From Pseudomonas sessilinigenes (GTDB lineage: Bacteria > Pseudomonadota > Gammaproteobacteria > Pseudomonadales > Pseudomonadaceae), in contig NZ_CP027706.1 of NCBI RefSeq assembly GCF_003850565.1, positions 4,526,001-4,590,000 of the forward strand: a stretch of DNA of 64,000 bases, read 5' to 3'. The position numbers and the translations under genes are program-made. The notes beneath the pieces are model-generated. The model saw nothing but the letters and a program-made list of their open reading frames with translations, searched no databases and had not been told where the DNA came from. Positions 17,102 to 26,350 of this stretch are shown here, one piece after another (position 1 is the first letter of the stretch; every line of letters begins with the position of its first letter).

Positions 17102-18001
17102 CTACAGGCTCTTGGCGGCGAAGGTGTCGCACTGGCCGACCTGGCCCTGGCTGAAGCCAGTCTTGAACCAGCGCACTCGCTGGGCCGAGGTGCCGTGGGT
17201 GAAGGAATCCGGTACCACGCGGCCCTGGCCCTGCTGCTGCAGGCGGTCGTCGCCGATGGCGTTGGCGGCGTTCAGGGCTTCCTCCACGTCGCCGGGTTCC
17301 AGCCAGTTCAGGCGTTTCTGGGCGTGGTAGGCCCAGACCCCGGCCAGGCAGTCGGCCTGCAGTTCCTGGCGTACCAGCAGGCCGCCATCACCTTCCATCT
17401 GCCGACCCTGCTGGCGGGCCGCCTGCATCTTGGCCGAGACCCCGAGCAGCGTCTGTACGTGGTGGCCCACCTCATGGGCGATCACGTAGGCCTGGGCAAA
17501 GTCGCCCGCGGCGGAAAAACGCTGGGCCATCTCCCGGAAGAAGTCCATGTCCAGGTACACCTGGCGATCGGCAGGGCAGTAGAAGGGGCCGCTGGCGGAG
17601 GTCGCGGAGCCGCAGGCGGAGTTGACCCGGCCCCGGAACAGGATCAGCTTGGGCGCCTGGTACTGGCGGCCGGCCTGCTGGAAGATCTGGCCCCAGGTGT
17701 CTTCGGTGTCGCCGAGGATCGCACGGACGAACTCCGCCTGTTCGTCGTTGGCCGGTGGCGCCTTGCGTTGCTGGGTGGTGGCCGGCGCCGAGACCTGGCC
17801 ACCGCCCTGGCTGAGCAGTTGCCCGAGGATCTGCATGGGGTCCTGGCCGGTGGCCCAGCCGATGCCGACGATCAGCACGATCGCCGTCAGGCTCAATCCC
17901 TTGCCACCACCGAAGCGCAAGCCACCGCCGCCTCCACCGCCGCTGCTGTCATCTCGTACATCCACGACGTTGTCGCTGCGCCGGCCTTTTTTCCAAAGCA
18001 T
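17102..18001 (-). CDS. ypfJ: Neutral zinc metallopeptidase, YpfJ family
   Basis: 299-aa membrane-anchored protein. A Gly-rich start precedes one transmembrane segment (LSLTAIVLIVGIGWATG), and the putative peptidase domain carries the zinc motif VIAHEVGHHVQ with ELQADCLAGVWA downstream for the third ligand. Cysteines in ACGSATSASGPFYCPADRQ may bridge. The family is usual in proteobacteria but its substrates are unknown. GAGGA precedes the ATG. It is followed without a gap by the exported hydrolase gene and is divergent from pcaQ. Confidence 0.88.
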   Translation of the reverse strand: MLWKKGRRSDNVVDVRDDSSGGGGGGGLRFGGGKGLSLTAIVLIVGIGWATGQDPMQILGQLLSQGGGQVSAPATTQQRKAPPANDEQAEFVRAILGDTEDTWGQIFQQAGRQYQAPKLILFRGRVNSACGSATSASGPFYCPADRQVYLDMDFFREMAQRFSAAGDFAQAYVIAHEVGHHVQTLLGVSAKMQAARQQGRQMEGDGGLLVRQELQADCLAGVWAYHAQKRLNWLEPGDVEEALNAANAIGDDRLQQQGQGRVVPDSFTHGTSAQRVRWFKTGFSQGQVGQCDTFAAKSL

Positions 18002-18141
18002 GGGGGAGTCCTCGTTCTTTCTGCTGGTCAGTGTTGCTGGTGGCTCGAGCCGGCGCCAGTCCGGTCGTCAGGGATTTTTGCCCACGCTACCATGGCCTGG
18101 TGCCGGACCGATTCGTTCCAGACACCATTTGGGGCTCCCTA

Positions 18142-19071
18142 TTGAACATCGATACCCGCATCAAATTCCGTCACCTGGTGGGTTTTCTTGAAATGGCTCG
18201 CCAGGGCAGCCTGGCTCGGGCCGCCGATGTGCTGGCGGTGAGTCAGCCCGCGATGTCCAAGACCCTCAAGGAGCTGGAGGTGCTGCTGGACACCCAACTG
18301 TTTGTCCGCAGCAAGGCCGGGCTCAGCCTGACTGACGCCGGGAGGGCCTTCCTGCGGTACGCCGGGCCTTCGGTGCAGGCCTTGCGCGAAGGGGTGAGCA
18401 GCTTGCGCGGTGGCGAGCACGCAGCAAAGGTAGTGCGCATCGGGGTGCTGTCCACCGTGGAAAGCCTGCTGTTGCCTGAGGTGCTGCGCCGCCTGCACCA
18501 GCGGCATGCTGCATTGACGATCAGCGTAGTGACGGGCCCCAGCGCCTATCTGCTTTCGCAGTTGCGGGTCGGCGACCTGGACCTGGTGGTGGGGCGCATG
18601 ACCGAGAGCCCGGAGATCCAGGGCCTGAGCTTCGAGCACCTGTACAGTGAATCCATGACCCTGGTGGCCCGGCCCGGGCACCCCCTGGCGGCGAAGGCTC
18701 TGGATCGGGCCACGGTCAGCGCCTATCCCCTGGTCCTGCCGCTGGCTGGCACCAGCATCCGCAAGCACGCCGACAGCCTGTTCGTGCAGTGCGGCATCCG
18801 CCAGGCACAACAGCGCCTGGAGACTTTGTCGCTGGCCTTGAGCCGGCGCTACACCCTGTCCAGTGATGCCCTGTGGATCGCGCCGCTGGATGCCGTGCGC
18901 CTGGACCTGGCCAGCGGTGACTTGCTGGAACTGGACCTGGGACTGCGCGAACCCGGTGGCTCGGTGGGAATATCCAGCAATGCCAGCCTGGCCTTGCCCC
19001 TGGCGGCGCAATGGACGGTGGAGGTGCTGCGAGAAGTGGGGCAGGCCTATCGCGAGGGGCATTATCCTTAA
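18142..19071 (+). CDS. pcaQ: LysR-type regulator PcaQ
   Basis: 309-aa LysR-family activator of protocatechuate catabolism. The N-terminus [20 protein letters not shown] followed by [20 protein letters not shown] is the PcaQ-type winged helix; the rest is the LysR substrate-binding domain, expected to sense beta-carboxymuconate-type intermediates. The start is TTG at 18142, preceded by GGGGCTCC. The open frame upstream lacks family similarity. It lies 104 bp upstream of pcaH on the same strand, and the predicted operator overlaps its stop codon, so it may also read into pcaHG. Confidence 0.9.
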   Translation: MNIDTRIKFRHLVGFLEMARQGSLARAADVLAVSQPAMSKTLKELEVLLDTQLFVRSKAGLSLTDAGRAFLRYAGPSVQALREGVSSLRGGEHAAKVVRIGVLSTVESLLLPEVLRRLHQRHAALTISVVTGPSAYLLSQLRVGDLDLVVGRMTESPEIQGLSFEHLYSESMTLVARPGHPLAAKALDRATVSAYPLVLPLAGTSIRKHADSLFVQCGIRQAQQRLETLSLALSRRYTLSSDALWIAPLDAVRLDLASGDLLELDLGLREPGGSVGISSNASLALPLAAQWTVEVLREVGQAYREGHYP

Positions 19072-19083
19072 CCATATGGTTAT
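19068..19083 (+). promoter_or_regulatory. Predicted PcaQ operator
   Basis: TTAACCATATGGTTAT is a near-perfect palindrome. Its reverse complement fits the ATAACC-N4-GGTTAA motif that I recall as the PcaQ site in rhizobia. It overlaps the TAA stop of pcaQ and lies 93 bp before the pcaH start, as expected for a LysR activation site. Confidence 0.7.
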
Positions 19084-19175
19084 GGATGTGGGGTGGTTTT
19101 TCAGTTTTCCATCCTCCTGGCCTGTTTGAAACTTCGTGGGCTGCGCTCCACACATTCAAACAACAGGAGACCGAC

Positions 19176-19892
19176 ATGTCCGATGACAGCCGTCGCTTCG
19201 TGATTCGCGACCGTAACTGGCACCCCAAGGCCTTGACGCCCGACTACAAGACCTCGGTTGCCCGTTCGCCACGCCAGGCGCTGGTGAGCATTCCCCAATC
19301 GCTGAGTGAAACCACGGGGCCGGATTTCTCTCACCTGCGTATCGCTCGCCTGGACAACGACTTGCTGCGCAACTTCGACAACGGCGGCTTGCCGGTGGGG
19401 GAGCGGATCATCGTCGCCGGGCGGGTCTGCGACCAACACGGCCAGCCGGTGCCCCATACCCTGGTGGAAATGTGGCAGGCCAATGCCGGAGGCCGCTATC
19501 GGCACAAGAACGACCGCTACCTGGCGCCCCTGGACCCGAACTTCGGTGGCGTTGGGCGTACGCTCACCGACCGAGACGGCTACTACAGCTTTCGCACCAT
19601 CAAGCCCGGCCCCTATCCATGGCGCAATGGTCCCAACGACTGGCGCCCGGCGCACATCCACTTTTCCATCAGCGGGCCGTCAATCGCCACGCGGCTGGTT
19701 ACCCAACTGTATTTCGAGGGGGACCCGTTGATCCCGCTGTGCCCCATCGTCAAGTCCATCGCCGATCCGGCGGCTGTGCAGAGCCTGATCGCACGCCTGG
19801 ACATGGGCGCTGCCAACCCCATGGATTGCCTGGCCTATCGCTTCGACATCGTGTTGCGCGGCCAGCGCCGGACCCATTTCGAGAACTGCTGA
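19176..19892 (+). CDS. pcaH: Protocatechuate 3,4-dioxygenase, beta subunit
   Basis: 238-aa iron-bearing subunit of the intradiol dioxygenase that opens protocatechuate to 3-carboxy-cis,cis-muconate in the beta-ketoadipate pathway. Counting from Met, the ferric iron ligands are Tyr108, Tyr147, His160 and His162 (the latter three in KPGPYPW and RPAHIHFS), which match the known Tyr408/Tyr447/His460/His462 set of Pseudomonas enzymes with the 300 offset. The length is standard. CAGGAGA precedes the ATG. pcaG follows after 10 bp. Confidence 0.97.
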   Translation: MSDDSRRFVIRDRNWHPKALTPDYKTSVARSPRQALVSIPQSLSETTGPDFSHLRIARLDNDLLRNFDNGGLPVGERIIVAGRVCDQHGQPVPHTLVEMWQANAGGRYRHKNDRYLAPLDPNFGGVGRTLTDRDGYYSFRTIKPGPYPWRNGPNDWRPAHIHFSISGPSIATRLVTQLYFEGDPLIPLCPIVKSIADPAAVQSLIARLDMGAANPMDCLAYRFDIVLRGQRRTHFENC

Positions 19893-19902
19893 GGAGCCTG
19901 CC

Positions 19903-20508
19903 ATGCCTGTTCAACTGCTGCCTGAAACCCCTTCGCAAACCGCCGGTCCCTATGTGCATATCGGCCTGGCCCTGGCGGCTGCGGGCAATCCCGTACGGCC
20001 CGAGGAAATCAGCGAGCGGATGGCTCGGCCCGACGCCCCCGGTGAACACATCCTGCTGTTTGGTCGTGTCTACGATGGCAACGGGCACCTGGTACGCGAT
20101 GCGTTCCTGGAGTTCTGGCAGGCCAACCACGAAGGCTTCTACGATTCGCTGGTGGATACGGAAAAAACCTTCAATTGCTTCGGTCGCTCTGCCACTGCCT
20201 TGGATACCGGGGAGTGGACCGTGCACACGATCAAGCCTGGGGTGGTGAACAATGCCGCCGGCCTGCCCATGGCACCGCACATCAACCTGGCGCTGTTCGC
20301 CCGGGGGATCAATATCCATTTGCAGACCCGGCTGTACTTCGCCGATGAAGCGCAGGCCAACAGCCTGTGTCCAGTGCTGGGCCTGATCGAGCAGCCACAA
20401 CGCCGGGAGACCCTGCTGGCCCAGCCCTGTGAGGTGGAGGGGGGGCGAGCCTATCGATTCGATATCCGCATCCAGGGCGAAGGCGAGACGGTGTTCTTCG
20501 ATTTCTAG
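19903..20508 (+). CDS. pcaG: Protocatechuate 3,4-dioxygenase, alpha subunit
   Basis: 201-aa alpha subunit, which pairs with PcaH to form the (alpha-beta)-Fe protomer. It has the characteristic start LLPETPSQTAGPYVHIGLAL and the domain pattern GRVYDGNGHLVRDAFLEFWQ. The tyrosine and histidine iron ligands of the beta chain are lacking, as normal: the equivalent segment reads PMAPHINLALFARG. The 10-bp gap after pcaH and matching context make it one operon. The other pca genes are not in this window. Confidence 0.96.
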   Translation: MPVQLLPETPSQTAGPYVHIGLALAAAGNPVRPEEISERMARPDAPGEHILLFGRVYDGNGHLVRDAFLEFWQANHEGFYDSLVDTEKTFNCFGRSATALDTGEWTVHTIKPGVVNNAAGLPMAPHINLALFARGINIHLQTRLYFADEAQANSLCPVLGLIEQPQRRETLLAQPCEVEGGRAYRFDIRIQGEGETVFFDF

Positions 20509-20699
20509 GCTGGCCTGATTGGCTGTTACCGCCACGGCCACGAGCCGCTCCCGGCGATCGATGAGAGCCCTTGGCAAGCCAGGTGCCCCAAGTTGTAGAA
20601 GATCTGTAACCGAGGGCACTAACGGCCTCCTCTGCGCTTTCTTCGCGACAGGCAGCGGCCCATAATCGGCCGCTTGTGAGTGACGGCCGTGAACCTAGA

Positions 20700-21377
20700 A
20701 TGACAATAACCAATGAATGCTCAATCGCCCCTGGCGAGCCTGTTTTCGAGCCACGCAAGAGTCGCAAGAACAACCCGGAAAAAACCCGCGAGAACATCCT
20801 GCAAGAGGCCATCGTCGAGTTCGTGCAGCAGGGATTGTCCGGAGCACGAGTAGACGCTATCGCCGAGCGTACCCACACCTCCAAACGCATGATCTATTAC
20901 TACTTCGGCAGCAAGGAACAGCTGTATGTCGAGGTCCTGGAAAAAATCTACGGCGACATCCGCCACATCGAGAGTCGCTTGAACCTGGCAGAACTGGGCC
21001 CTCGGGAAGCTATTCGCCGCCTGGTGGAATTCACCTTCGATCATCTCGATCTCCACGGCGATTTCGTGCGGATCGTCAGCATCGAGAATATCCACAACGC
21101 CGAGTACGTGAAGCAGTCCGGCGTGATCAGGGCGATGAAAGACAACGTCCTCCACACCCTGGACGAGATCCTCGAGCGCGGTGTGAAACAGGGGCTGTTC
21201 CGCCCTGGCCTGGACTCCCTGGATGTCCACCTGTTGATCAGTTCGTTCTGTTTTTATCGGGTTTCGAATCGCCACACCTTTGGCGAGATCTTCCAGGTCG
21301 ATCTGCCCGATGAAACCGTCAAGCAACGGCATCGGGAAATGATCTGCGAATCGGTGCTGCGCTACCTGCAAGCCTGA
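20700..21377 (+). CDS. TetR/AcrR-family transcriptional regulator
   Basis: 225-aa repressor-type protein. The N-terminal helix-turn-helix is clear (TRENILQEAIVEFVQQGLSG...RVDAIAERTHTSKRMIYYYF). A basic stretch (PRKSRKNNPEK) precedes it. The all-helical C-terminus would bind a small ligand. The ATG at 20700 is preferred to the GTG at 20676, although both are possible. It lies 190 bp after pcaG, so it may control a distant target or itself. The ligand cannot be deduced. Confidence 0.88.
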   Translation: MTITNECSIAPGEPVFEPRKSRKNNPEKTRENILQEAIVEFVQQGLSGARVDAIAERTHTSKRMIYYYFGSKEQLYVEVLEKIYGDIRHIESRLNLAELGPREAIRRLVEFTFDHLDLHGDFVRIVSIENIHNAEYVKQSGVIRAMKDNVLHTLDEILERGVKQGLFRPGLDSLDVHLLISSFCFYRVSNRHTFGEIFQVDLPDETVKQRHREMICESVLRYLQA

Positions 21378-21482
21378 CTCGGCAGCAGGGGCTGGCAGGC
21401 CGATGGCAAGCCCCTTAAGATCGCCATCGCGAGCCGAATCCAACCGGCTCCTGCGACATTCTCCCTCGACAAGGAAGGCACC

Positions 21483-21707
21483 ATGGGCAACCCCGTCCCA
21501 ACGCTGAAAATCATCCTGATCCTGATGATCGTGGTCGACTCATTCTGGTTTGGCGAACGCCTGCTGTCCCTTGCCGGCGTGAGTCTGTTCGATTGGTTGC
21601 CGACCCAGGTGATCAACGTGATAGGCATTTTCGGCAGCCTGCTGATGATCCTCTTCAACGTATTGCTGATCGGCCTGCTGTCGCGTTTGCAACTCAAGGG
21701 CGAATGA
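21483..21707 (+). CDS. Small two-helix membrane protein
   Basis: 74 aa with two hydrophobic helices: KIILILMIVVDSFWFGERLL and VINVIGIFGSLLMILFNVLLIGLL. The ATG is preceded by AAGGAAGGCACC, a good ribosome-binding site, which supports a real gene despite the size. It lies between the TetR gene and the haem-uptake sigma factor. I do not recognise the family. Confidence 0.65.
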   Translation: MGNPVPTLKIILILMIVVDSFWFGERLLSLAGVSLFDWLPTQVINVIGIFGSLLMILFNVLLIGLLSRLQLKGE

Positions 21708-21764
21708 GCCGGTAGCCGCTGTCGTCGCTCGTACCCTGGGTGCAGGGCGGCGACAACGCGCTTG

Positions 21765-21783
21765 TTAATTGAAAATCATTCTC
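21765..21783 (+). promoter_or_regulatory. Predicted Fur box before hasI
   Basis: TTAATTGAAAATCATTCTC matches the 19-bp Fur consensus at 13 positions, including an intact AATCATT half. It lies about 50 bp before the sigma-factor start, where ferric Fur would block transcription under iron sufficiency. Confidence 0.7.
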
Positions 21784-21833
21784 GACTAGCCGTAAGATGC
21801 CCGGAAATTTCCTTCATGTTCCAGGGAGTCGGT

Positions 21834-22355
21834 TTGTCGGACGTGGATCTCAAGGGACTGTTCCTCAAGCATGCCGCCACCTTGCGTGGTTATCTGGCGC
21901 GTCGAGTACGGGACCCTCAGTTGGCGGCTGACCTGGTGCAGGAGAGCTTCCTGCGGCTGGCTGAGCAGACGCGTGGCGAACCCATCGACAACTCCCAGGG
22001 GTATCTCTACCGCACGGCGAACAATCTTCTGATCGACCATGTCCGGCAGGAGGCGCGGCGCAAGACCGAAACCGTACCTCATGAAATGCTGGCCGAGATC
22101 GAAGATGAAAGCCTCGGGCTGGAGGCTCAGGCGATGGCGCAGCAGCAGCGCAAGGCATTGAAACAGGCAGTGGCCGAATTGCCCGAACGCACTCGGGAAA
22201 TCTTTCGCCTGAACCGCATGGAAGGCATGACCCACGCCGAGGTGGCCCGGCACCTGGATATTTCCGACAGCTCGGTGCAAAAGCACCTGTCCAAGGCCTT
22301 GGCCTATGTGATGCAGCGCCTGCAGGCCAATGACGAGCGGCCAGCCGACGAGTGA
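21834..22355 (+). CDS. hasI: ECF sigma factor of the haemophore system
   Basis: 173-aa FecI/HasI-type sigma factor that would direct RNA polymerase to the hasR promoter after haem is sensed. Region 2 is RGYLARRVRDPQLAADLVQE and region 4 is LPERTREIFRLNRMEGMTHA...HLDISDSSVQKHLSKAL. The preferred start is TTG at 21834, with AGGGAG six bases upstream; an ATG at 21816 lacks a site. It lies behind a Fur box and 63 bp before the FecR-like gene. The name follows from the neighbouring hasR and hasA genes. Confidence 0.88.
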   Translation: MSDVDLKGLFLKHAATLRGYLARRVRDPQLAADLVQESFLRLAEQTRGEPIDNSQGYLYRTANNLLIDHVRQEARRKTETVPHEMLAEIEDESLGLEAQAMAQQQRKALKQAVAELPERTREIFRLNRMEGMTHAEVARHLDISDSSVQKHLSKALAYVMQRLQANDERPADE

Positions 22356-22418
22356 ATTACCGTAAATCCCGGGGTCAGACGTCACTGCTTATACATAACG
22401 AGAAATCGAGATTCACAC

Positions 22419-23432
22419 GTGAATAGCCAGGGTTCGCAAGAGCACAGTATTACCGAGGCCGCCGCCGACTGGGCCGTGCGTTTGCAGGCGCGCGAGCTCA
22501 GCGCTGCCGAGCAGGTCGAGCTTGCCCGCTGGCAGGCCGCCGACCCTCGCCATCCCGAAGCCCTGGCGTTCGCCCAGCGCACGTGGGACGCCCTTGGAGC
22601 GTTGCACCTGGAGCCTGCGCCGACGGGCACCGCGCCATTGCTGCACCGGGCCAGGCAAGCGAAAGGCGCTGCACGGCGACCGCCGCGTCGTCGCAGAATC
22701 CTGAGGGCCGCCAGTGCCGCGATGCTGGTCATGGCGTTGGCCCTGGGCTGGCTACAAGGTCCCCAGGCCTTGCTGTACCTCGAGGCTGACTACCTGACTG
22801 GCAAAGGTGAGGTGCGTACGGTGCGATTGGCCGACGGCAGCCAGGTAGAACTGGACTCCACCAGTGCCATTCGGGTTGATTTCAGCACCAGCCAACGGCA
22901 AGTCGTTCTGCTGGCAGGGTCTGCGATATTCGATGTCGCACCGATGGCTGGTGACGAGACACGTCCCTTTGTGGTGCGCAGTTCAGGTGGTCAGGCCCGG
23001 GCCCTGGGCACCCGCTTTGTGGTCGGTCGGGAAGGCCCGGGGCAGGCCTGGGTCGGCGTCTTGCAGCACAGTGTCGCGGTGAGCCTGGATGATCCCGCGC
23101 GGCAAGGGGCCCGCGAGCAGGTGCTGCAGGAGGGGCAGAGTGCTCGCTACGATTCGAACTCGGGAGTGGTGGCCCTGGACGGACTCGACCTGCAACGGGC
23201 CACCAGTTGGCGTCGTGGGTTCCTGGTATTCGACCGACAGCCCCTGGCGGCGGTGATCGAGCGCCTCAACCACTATCGTCCCGGGCGGGTGGTACTGGCC
23301 AACGATGCCCTGGCCCAGCGTCAGGTCAGCGGGGTATTCCACCTGGACATGCTGGATGCGGCCCTGGCCAGCCTGACCCAGGAGCTGAAAATGCAGCGTT
23401 TGGATCTGCCCGGCGTCAGCCTGATTTACTAG
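22419..23432 (+). CDS. hasS: FecR-family sigma regulator (HasS-like)
   Basis: 337-aa membrane-spanning regulator that holds the sigma factor until the outer-membrane receptor reports substrate binding. The N-terminal cytoplasmic part carries the DUF4880-like helix (AADWAVRLQARELSAAEQVE, HPEALAFAQRTWDAL). A single transmembrane helix follows (AASAAMLVMALALGWLQ near residue 105), then the periplasmic FecR domain (GEVRTVRLADGSQVELDSTS, LLAGSAIFDVA) and a C-terminal STN-like tail. The start is GTG. It lies between hasI and hasR, as expected of this signalling cascade. Confidence 0.88.
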   Translation: MNSQGSQEHSITEAAADWAVRLQARELSAAEQVELARWQAADPRHPEALAFAQRTWDALGALHLEPAPTGTAPLLHRARQAKGAARRPPRRRRILRAASAAMLVMALALGWLQGPQALLYLEADYLTGKGEVRTVRLADGSQVELDSTSAIRVDFSTSQRQVVLLAGSAIFDVAPMAGDETRPFVVRSSGGQARALGTRFVVGREGPGQAWVGVLQHSVAVSLDDPARQGAREQVLQEGQSARYDSNSGVVALDGLDLQRATSWRRGFLVFDRQPLAAVIERLNHYRPGRVVLANDALAQRQVSGVFHLDMLDAALASLTQELKMQRLDLPGVSLIY

Positions 23433-23562
23433 GGCTGGCGGAGCTTTCCTGACATTTCTGAAATTTTTTGGAAAAAACCTTACTGAGTTTTCCTGCGTGG
23501 CACGTCTAGCTAACTGAGATGCATTCGCATCAATAAAAATAGCCAGCGCAGGAATGACGGAC

Positions 23563-26268
23563 ATGAGGGTAGGCAGTCGCACTGGAGTTCACGCCGCAAG
23601 TCGTTTGGCCCTGGCCATTCACCTGGGTGTGGCGGGACTGTTGGCGGGTAGCGGCGTGTTGCAGGCGGCGGAAGTCGTGGGCGCCGTTGCGCAGGGTACG
23701 CAGCGCCAGCATGGGCTGGATTTCGATATTCCCGCCCAGGCCCTCGGTACCGCCGTACTGGCCTTTGCCGAGCAGGCAGGGGTGCAAGTATTGTTCGACA
23801 GCCAGCGCCTGCATGGCTTGCAGAGTTCGTCGCTCAAGGGGCGCTACAGCGCCGAGGACGGTTTGGCGAGGTTGCTGGGCAGTGCGCCAGTAACGTATCG
23901 CTTCACCAGTGAGCGCCAGGTAACCCTGACCCGGGTCGAGACCTTGCAGGATGGCGCCCTGGCCCTGTCTCCCACGACGATCTCCGGCCACCTCGAAGGC
24001 CACCCGCGCGACTGGACCTATACCGCGCCACGCTCGGTGAGCCAGGTCACCCGCGAACAACTCGATCGCAACCCGCCCCGGCACGCGGCCGACATGCTGG
24101 AGGAGACCTCCGGCGTGTACTCGGCAGTCAGCCAGCAGGATCCGGGGTTGTCGGTGAACATCCGCGGGATCCAGGACTACGGCCGGGTCAACATGTCGGT
24201 GGACGGCATGCGCCAGAACTATCAGCAAAGCGGCCACCAGCAACGCAACGGCACCCTCTACATCGACCCTGAGCTGTTGTCCGAAGTCGTGGTGGAGAAG
24301 GGCGCCACTTCGACCATGGGCGGTGCCGGGGTGATCGGCGGGGTCGCCAACTTTCGCACCCTCGATGCCCGTGACCTGCTCAAGCCCGGCCAGGAAATCG
24401 GCGGTCGGATCCGTGTGACCAGCGGCCTGGGTGGACGCCGCAACGGTACTCACTTCATTGGCAGCTCGGCCTTCGCCATCGGCACGCAGGCCTGGGACAT
24501 GCTGCTGGCGGCCAGCGAACGCCACCTGGGTGATTACGATCCTGGAACCAAGGGCGGTATCGGCGAGTTGCGCACCGGCGCCGCGAAGAACCCGGCGGTC
24601 AGCGAGCGGGTCAAGAACTCCCCGGTTGCCTACTCCGGCTCGGTGATGCGCTCGCGCCTGGCCAAGCTGGGACTCAACCTGCCCGAGGACCAGCGCCTGC
24701 AACTGAGCTACCTGAGCACCCAGGTCGACTACGACGATGCCAACATGATGAACGTCGAGAAAACCGGCCAGCTGTGGGAGAAGCTCGGCAGCAGCGACGT
24801 GCGCTCGCAGAACTTTGGCCTCGACTACAGCTACGCGCCGGACAACCCGCTGATCGACTTCAAGGCCAAGTTGTACTACGTCGATAATCGCAACGACCAG
24901 AGCACCTTGCAGCGCGGTATCAATCCTGGCTACTCGATCACCTACCAGACCGATACCTATGGCGCCCAGGCACAGAACACCTCGACCTTCGCCCTGAGCG
25001 AGCGCTCCACGGTCAAGGCCAACTACGGCCTGGAGTTCTTCTACGACAAGGTTCGCCCGGACTCCAGCCAGCCAGTCCCCAAGGGCTCGGCGGTCAGTGC
25101 CTCGCCCGCGGCCAGCATGACGCCCGAGGGCGACCGGGCCCTGGGCAGCCTGTTCACCCGCCTGGACTACGACTATGACGGTTGGCTGAACCTCAACGCG
25201 GGTTTGCGCTATGACCGTTATCGGTTGCGCGGTGAAACCGGGATCAATACCCGGACCTTCGTGATTGGCAAGACGCCGCAGCAAGTCTCGGTGCCCGTGG
25301 CCTACGACATCGACGACCAGGAAGGGCGGTTCTCGCCGACCTTCGGCCTGTCGGTCAAGCCAGGGGTGGAATGGCTGCAATTGTTCGCCAGTTACGGCAA
25401 GGGCTGGCGTCCGCCAGCGGTGACCGAAACCATGATCACCGGTCGCCCCCATGGCGGTGGCTCGGAAAGCATGTACCCCAATCCGTTCCTCAAGCCTGAG
25501 CGTTCCACCACCTGGGAGGCGGGGTTCAACATCTTCAAGGAAAACCTCTGGTTCGACGACGACCGCCTCGGGGTCAAGGTGGCCTACTTCGATACCCGGG
25601 TCGATGACTTCATCTACATGGCCATGGGCGTCCAGCCTCCGGGCTATGGCATGGCCGGTATCGGCAACAGCGCCTATGTCAACGACATGAGCGGCACCCG
25701 GTTCAAGGGCATCGAATACCAACTCGACTATGACACCGGCGGGGCCTATGGCCAGTTGAACTACACCCGCATGATCGGCGACAACGATTTCTGCATGAAG
25801 ACCGCATGGCTGGGCGGCGTGACCCAGCCGGTGAAGAGCGGTACCGGGCGCCGGGCGGTCGTTACCGGCATGCGCCCCGATGACGCCGCCAACAACGCCA
25901 CCCAATGCAAGGCTGCCATCCTGGGTTCGGCCGAGCATATGCCCATGGATCGCGGCACCTTGACCCTGGGCGCGCGCTTTTTCGACCGCAGGCTGGATAT
26001 CGGCGCCCGCGCCCGATACAGCGCCGGCTACTCGATCTCCGACTCGGCCAACATGACGGTCAGCCAGTCGGGCGTCTATCCGGCCGACTGGAAGCCCTAC
26101 ACCGTCTACGACCTCTATGGCAGCTACCGGGCCACCCAGGAGCTGACCTTGCGCCTGGCCATGGAGAACGTCACCGATCGCGCCTACCTGGTTCCCCTTG
26201 GCGATGTCCTGGCCTTCACCCTCGGCCGTGGCCGGACCCTGCAAGGCACCGTGGAATATCAGTTCTGA
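23563..26268 (+). CDS. hasR: TonB-dependent haemophore/haem receptor
   Basis: About 901-aa outer-membrane receptor that takes haem from HasA or haemoproteins. A signal peptide is followed by an N-terminal STN signalling domain (FDIPAQALGTAVLAFAEQAG...VTYRFTSERQVTL, roughly residues 50-120), which allows it to talk to HasS. The plug domain includes NIRGIQDYGRVNMSVDGMRQ and the barrel ends FTLGRGRTLQGTVEYQF, with a terminal Phe. The ATG at 23554 touches the AGGA sequence with no spacing, so the ATG at 23563 is the likelier start. About 120 bp separate it from hasS, where a HasI-dependent promoter is expected. Confidence 0.93.
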   Translation: MRVGSRTGVHAASRLALAIHLGVAGLLAGSGVLQAAEVVGAVAQGTQRQHGLDFDIPAQALGTAVLAFAEQAGVQVLFDSQRLHGLQSSSLKGRYSAEDGLARLLGSAPVTYRFTSERQVTLTRVETLQDGALALSPTTISGHLEGHPRDWTYTAPRSVSQVTREQLDRNPPRHAADMLEETSGVYSAVSQQDPGLSVNIRGIQDYGRVNMSVDGMRQNYQQSGHQQRNGTLYIDPELLSEVVVEKGATSTMGGAGVIGGVANFRTLDARDLLKPGQEIGGRIRVTSGLGGRRNGTHFIGSSAFAIGTQAWDMLLAASERHLGDYDPGTKGGIGELRTGAAKNPAVSERVKNSPVAYSGSVMRSRLAKLGLNLPEDQRLQLSYLSTQVDYDDANMMNVEKTGQLWEKLGSSDVRSQNFGLDYSYAPDNPLIDFKAKLYYVDNRNDQSTLQRGINPGYSITYQTDTYGAQAQNTSTFALSERSTVKANYGLEFFYDKVRPDSSQPVPKGSAVSASPAASMTPEGDRALGSLFTRLDYDYDGWLNLNAGLRYDRYRLRGETGINTRTFVIGKTPQQVSVPVAYDIDDQEGRFSPTFGLSVKPGVEWLQLFASYGKGWRPPAVTETMITGRPHGGGSESMYPNPFLKPERSTTWEAGFNIFKENLWFDDDRLGVKVAYFDTRVDDFIYMAMGVQPPGYGMAGIGNSAYVNDMSGTRFKGIEYQLDYDTGGAYGQLNYTRMIGDNDFCMKTAWLGGVTQPVKSGTGRRAVVTGMRPDDAANNATQCKAAILGSAEHMPMDRGTLTLGARFFDRRLDIGARARYSAGYSISDSANMTVSQSGVYPADWKPYTVYDLYGSYRATQELTLRLAMENVTDRAYLVPLGDVLAFTLGRGRTLQGTVEYQF

Positions 26269-26350
26269 CCGCTTTTGCCCAGTGACGGGCAAAACCGCAG
26301 CAGGCACAGGCGTGCTGCGGACATGACCCACCTATGTATTGGAGTTTTGC

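Noticed and set aside
23530..26331. 933-residue open frame on the minus strand opposite hasR
   Set aside because: It mirrors the codon pattern of hasR in GC-rich DNA and shows no domain; hasR has clear receptor motifs.
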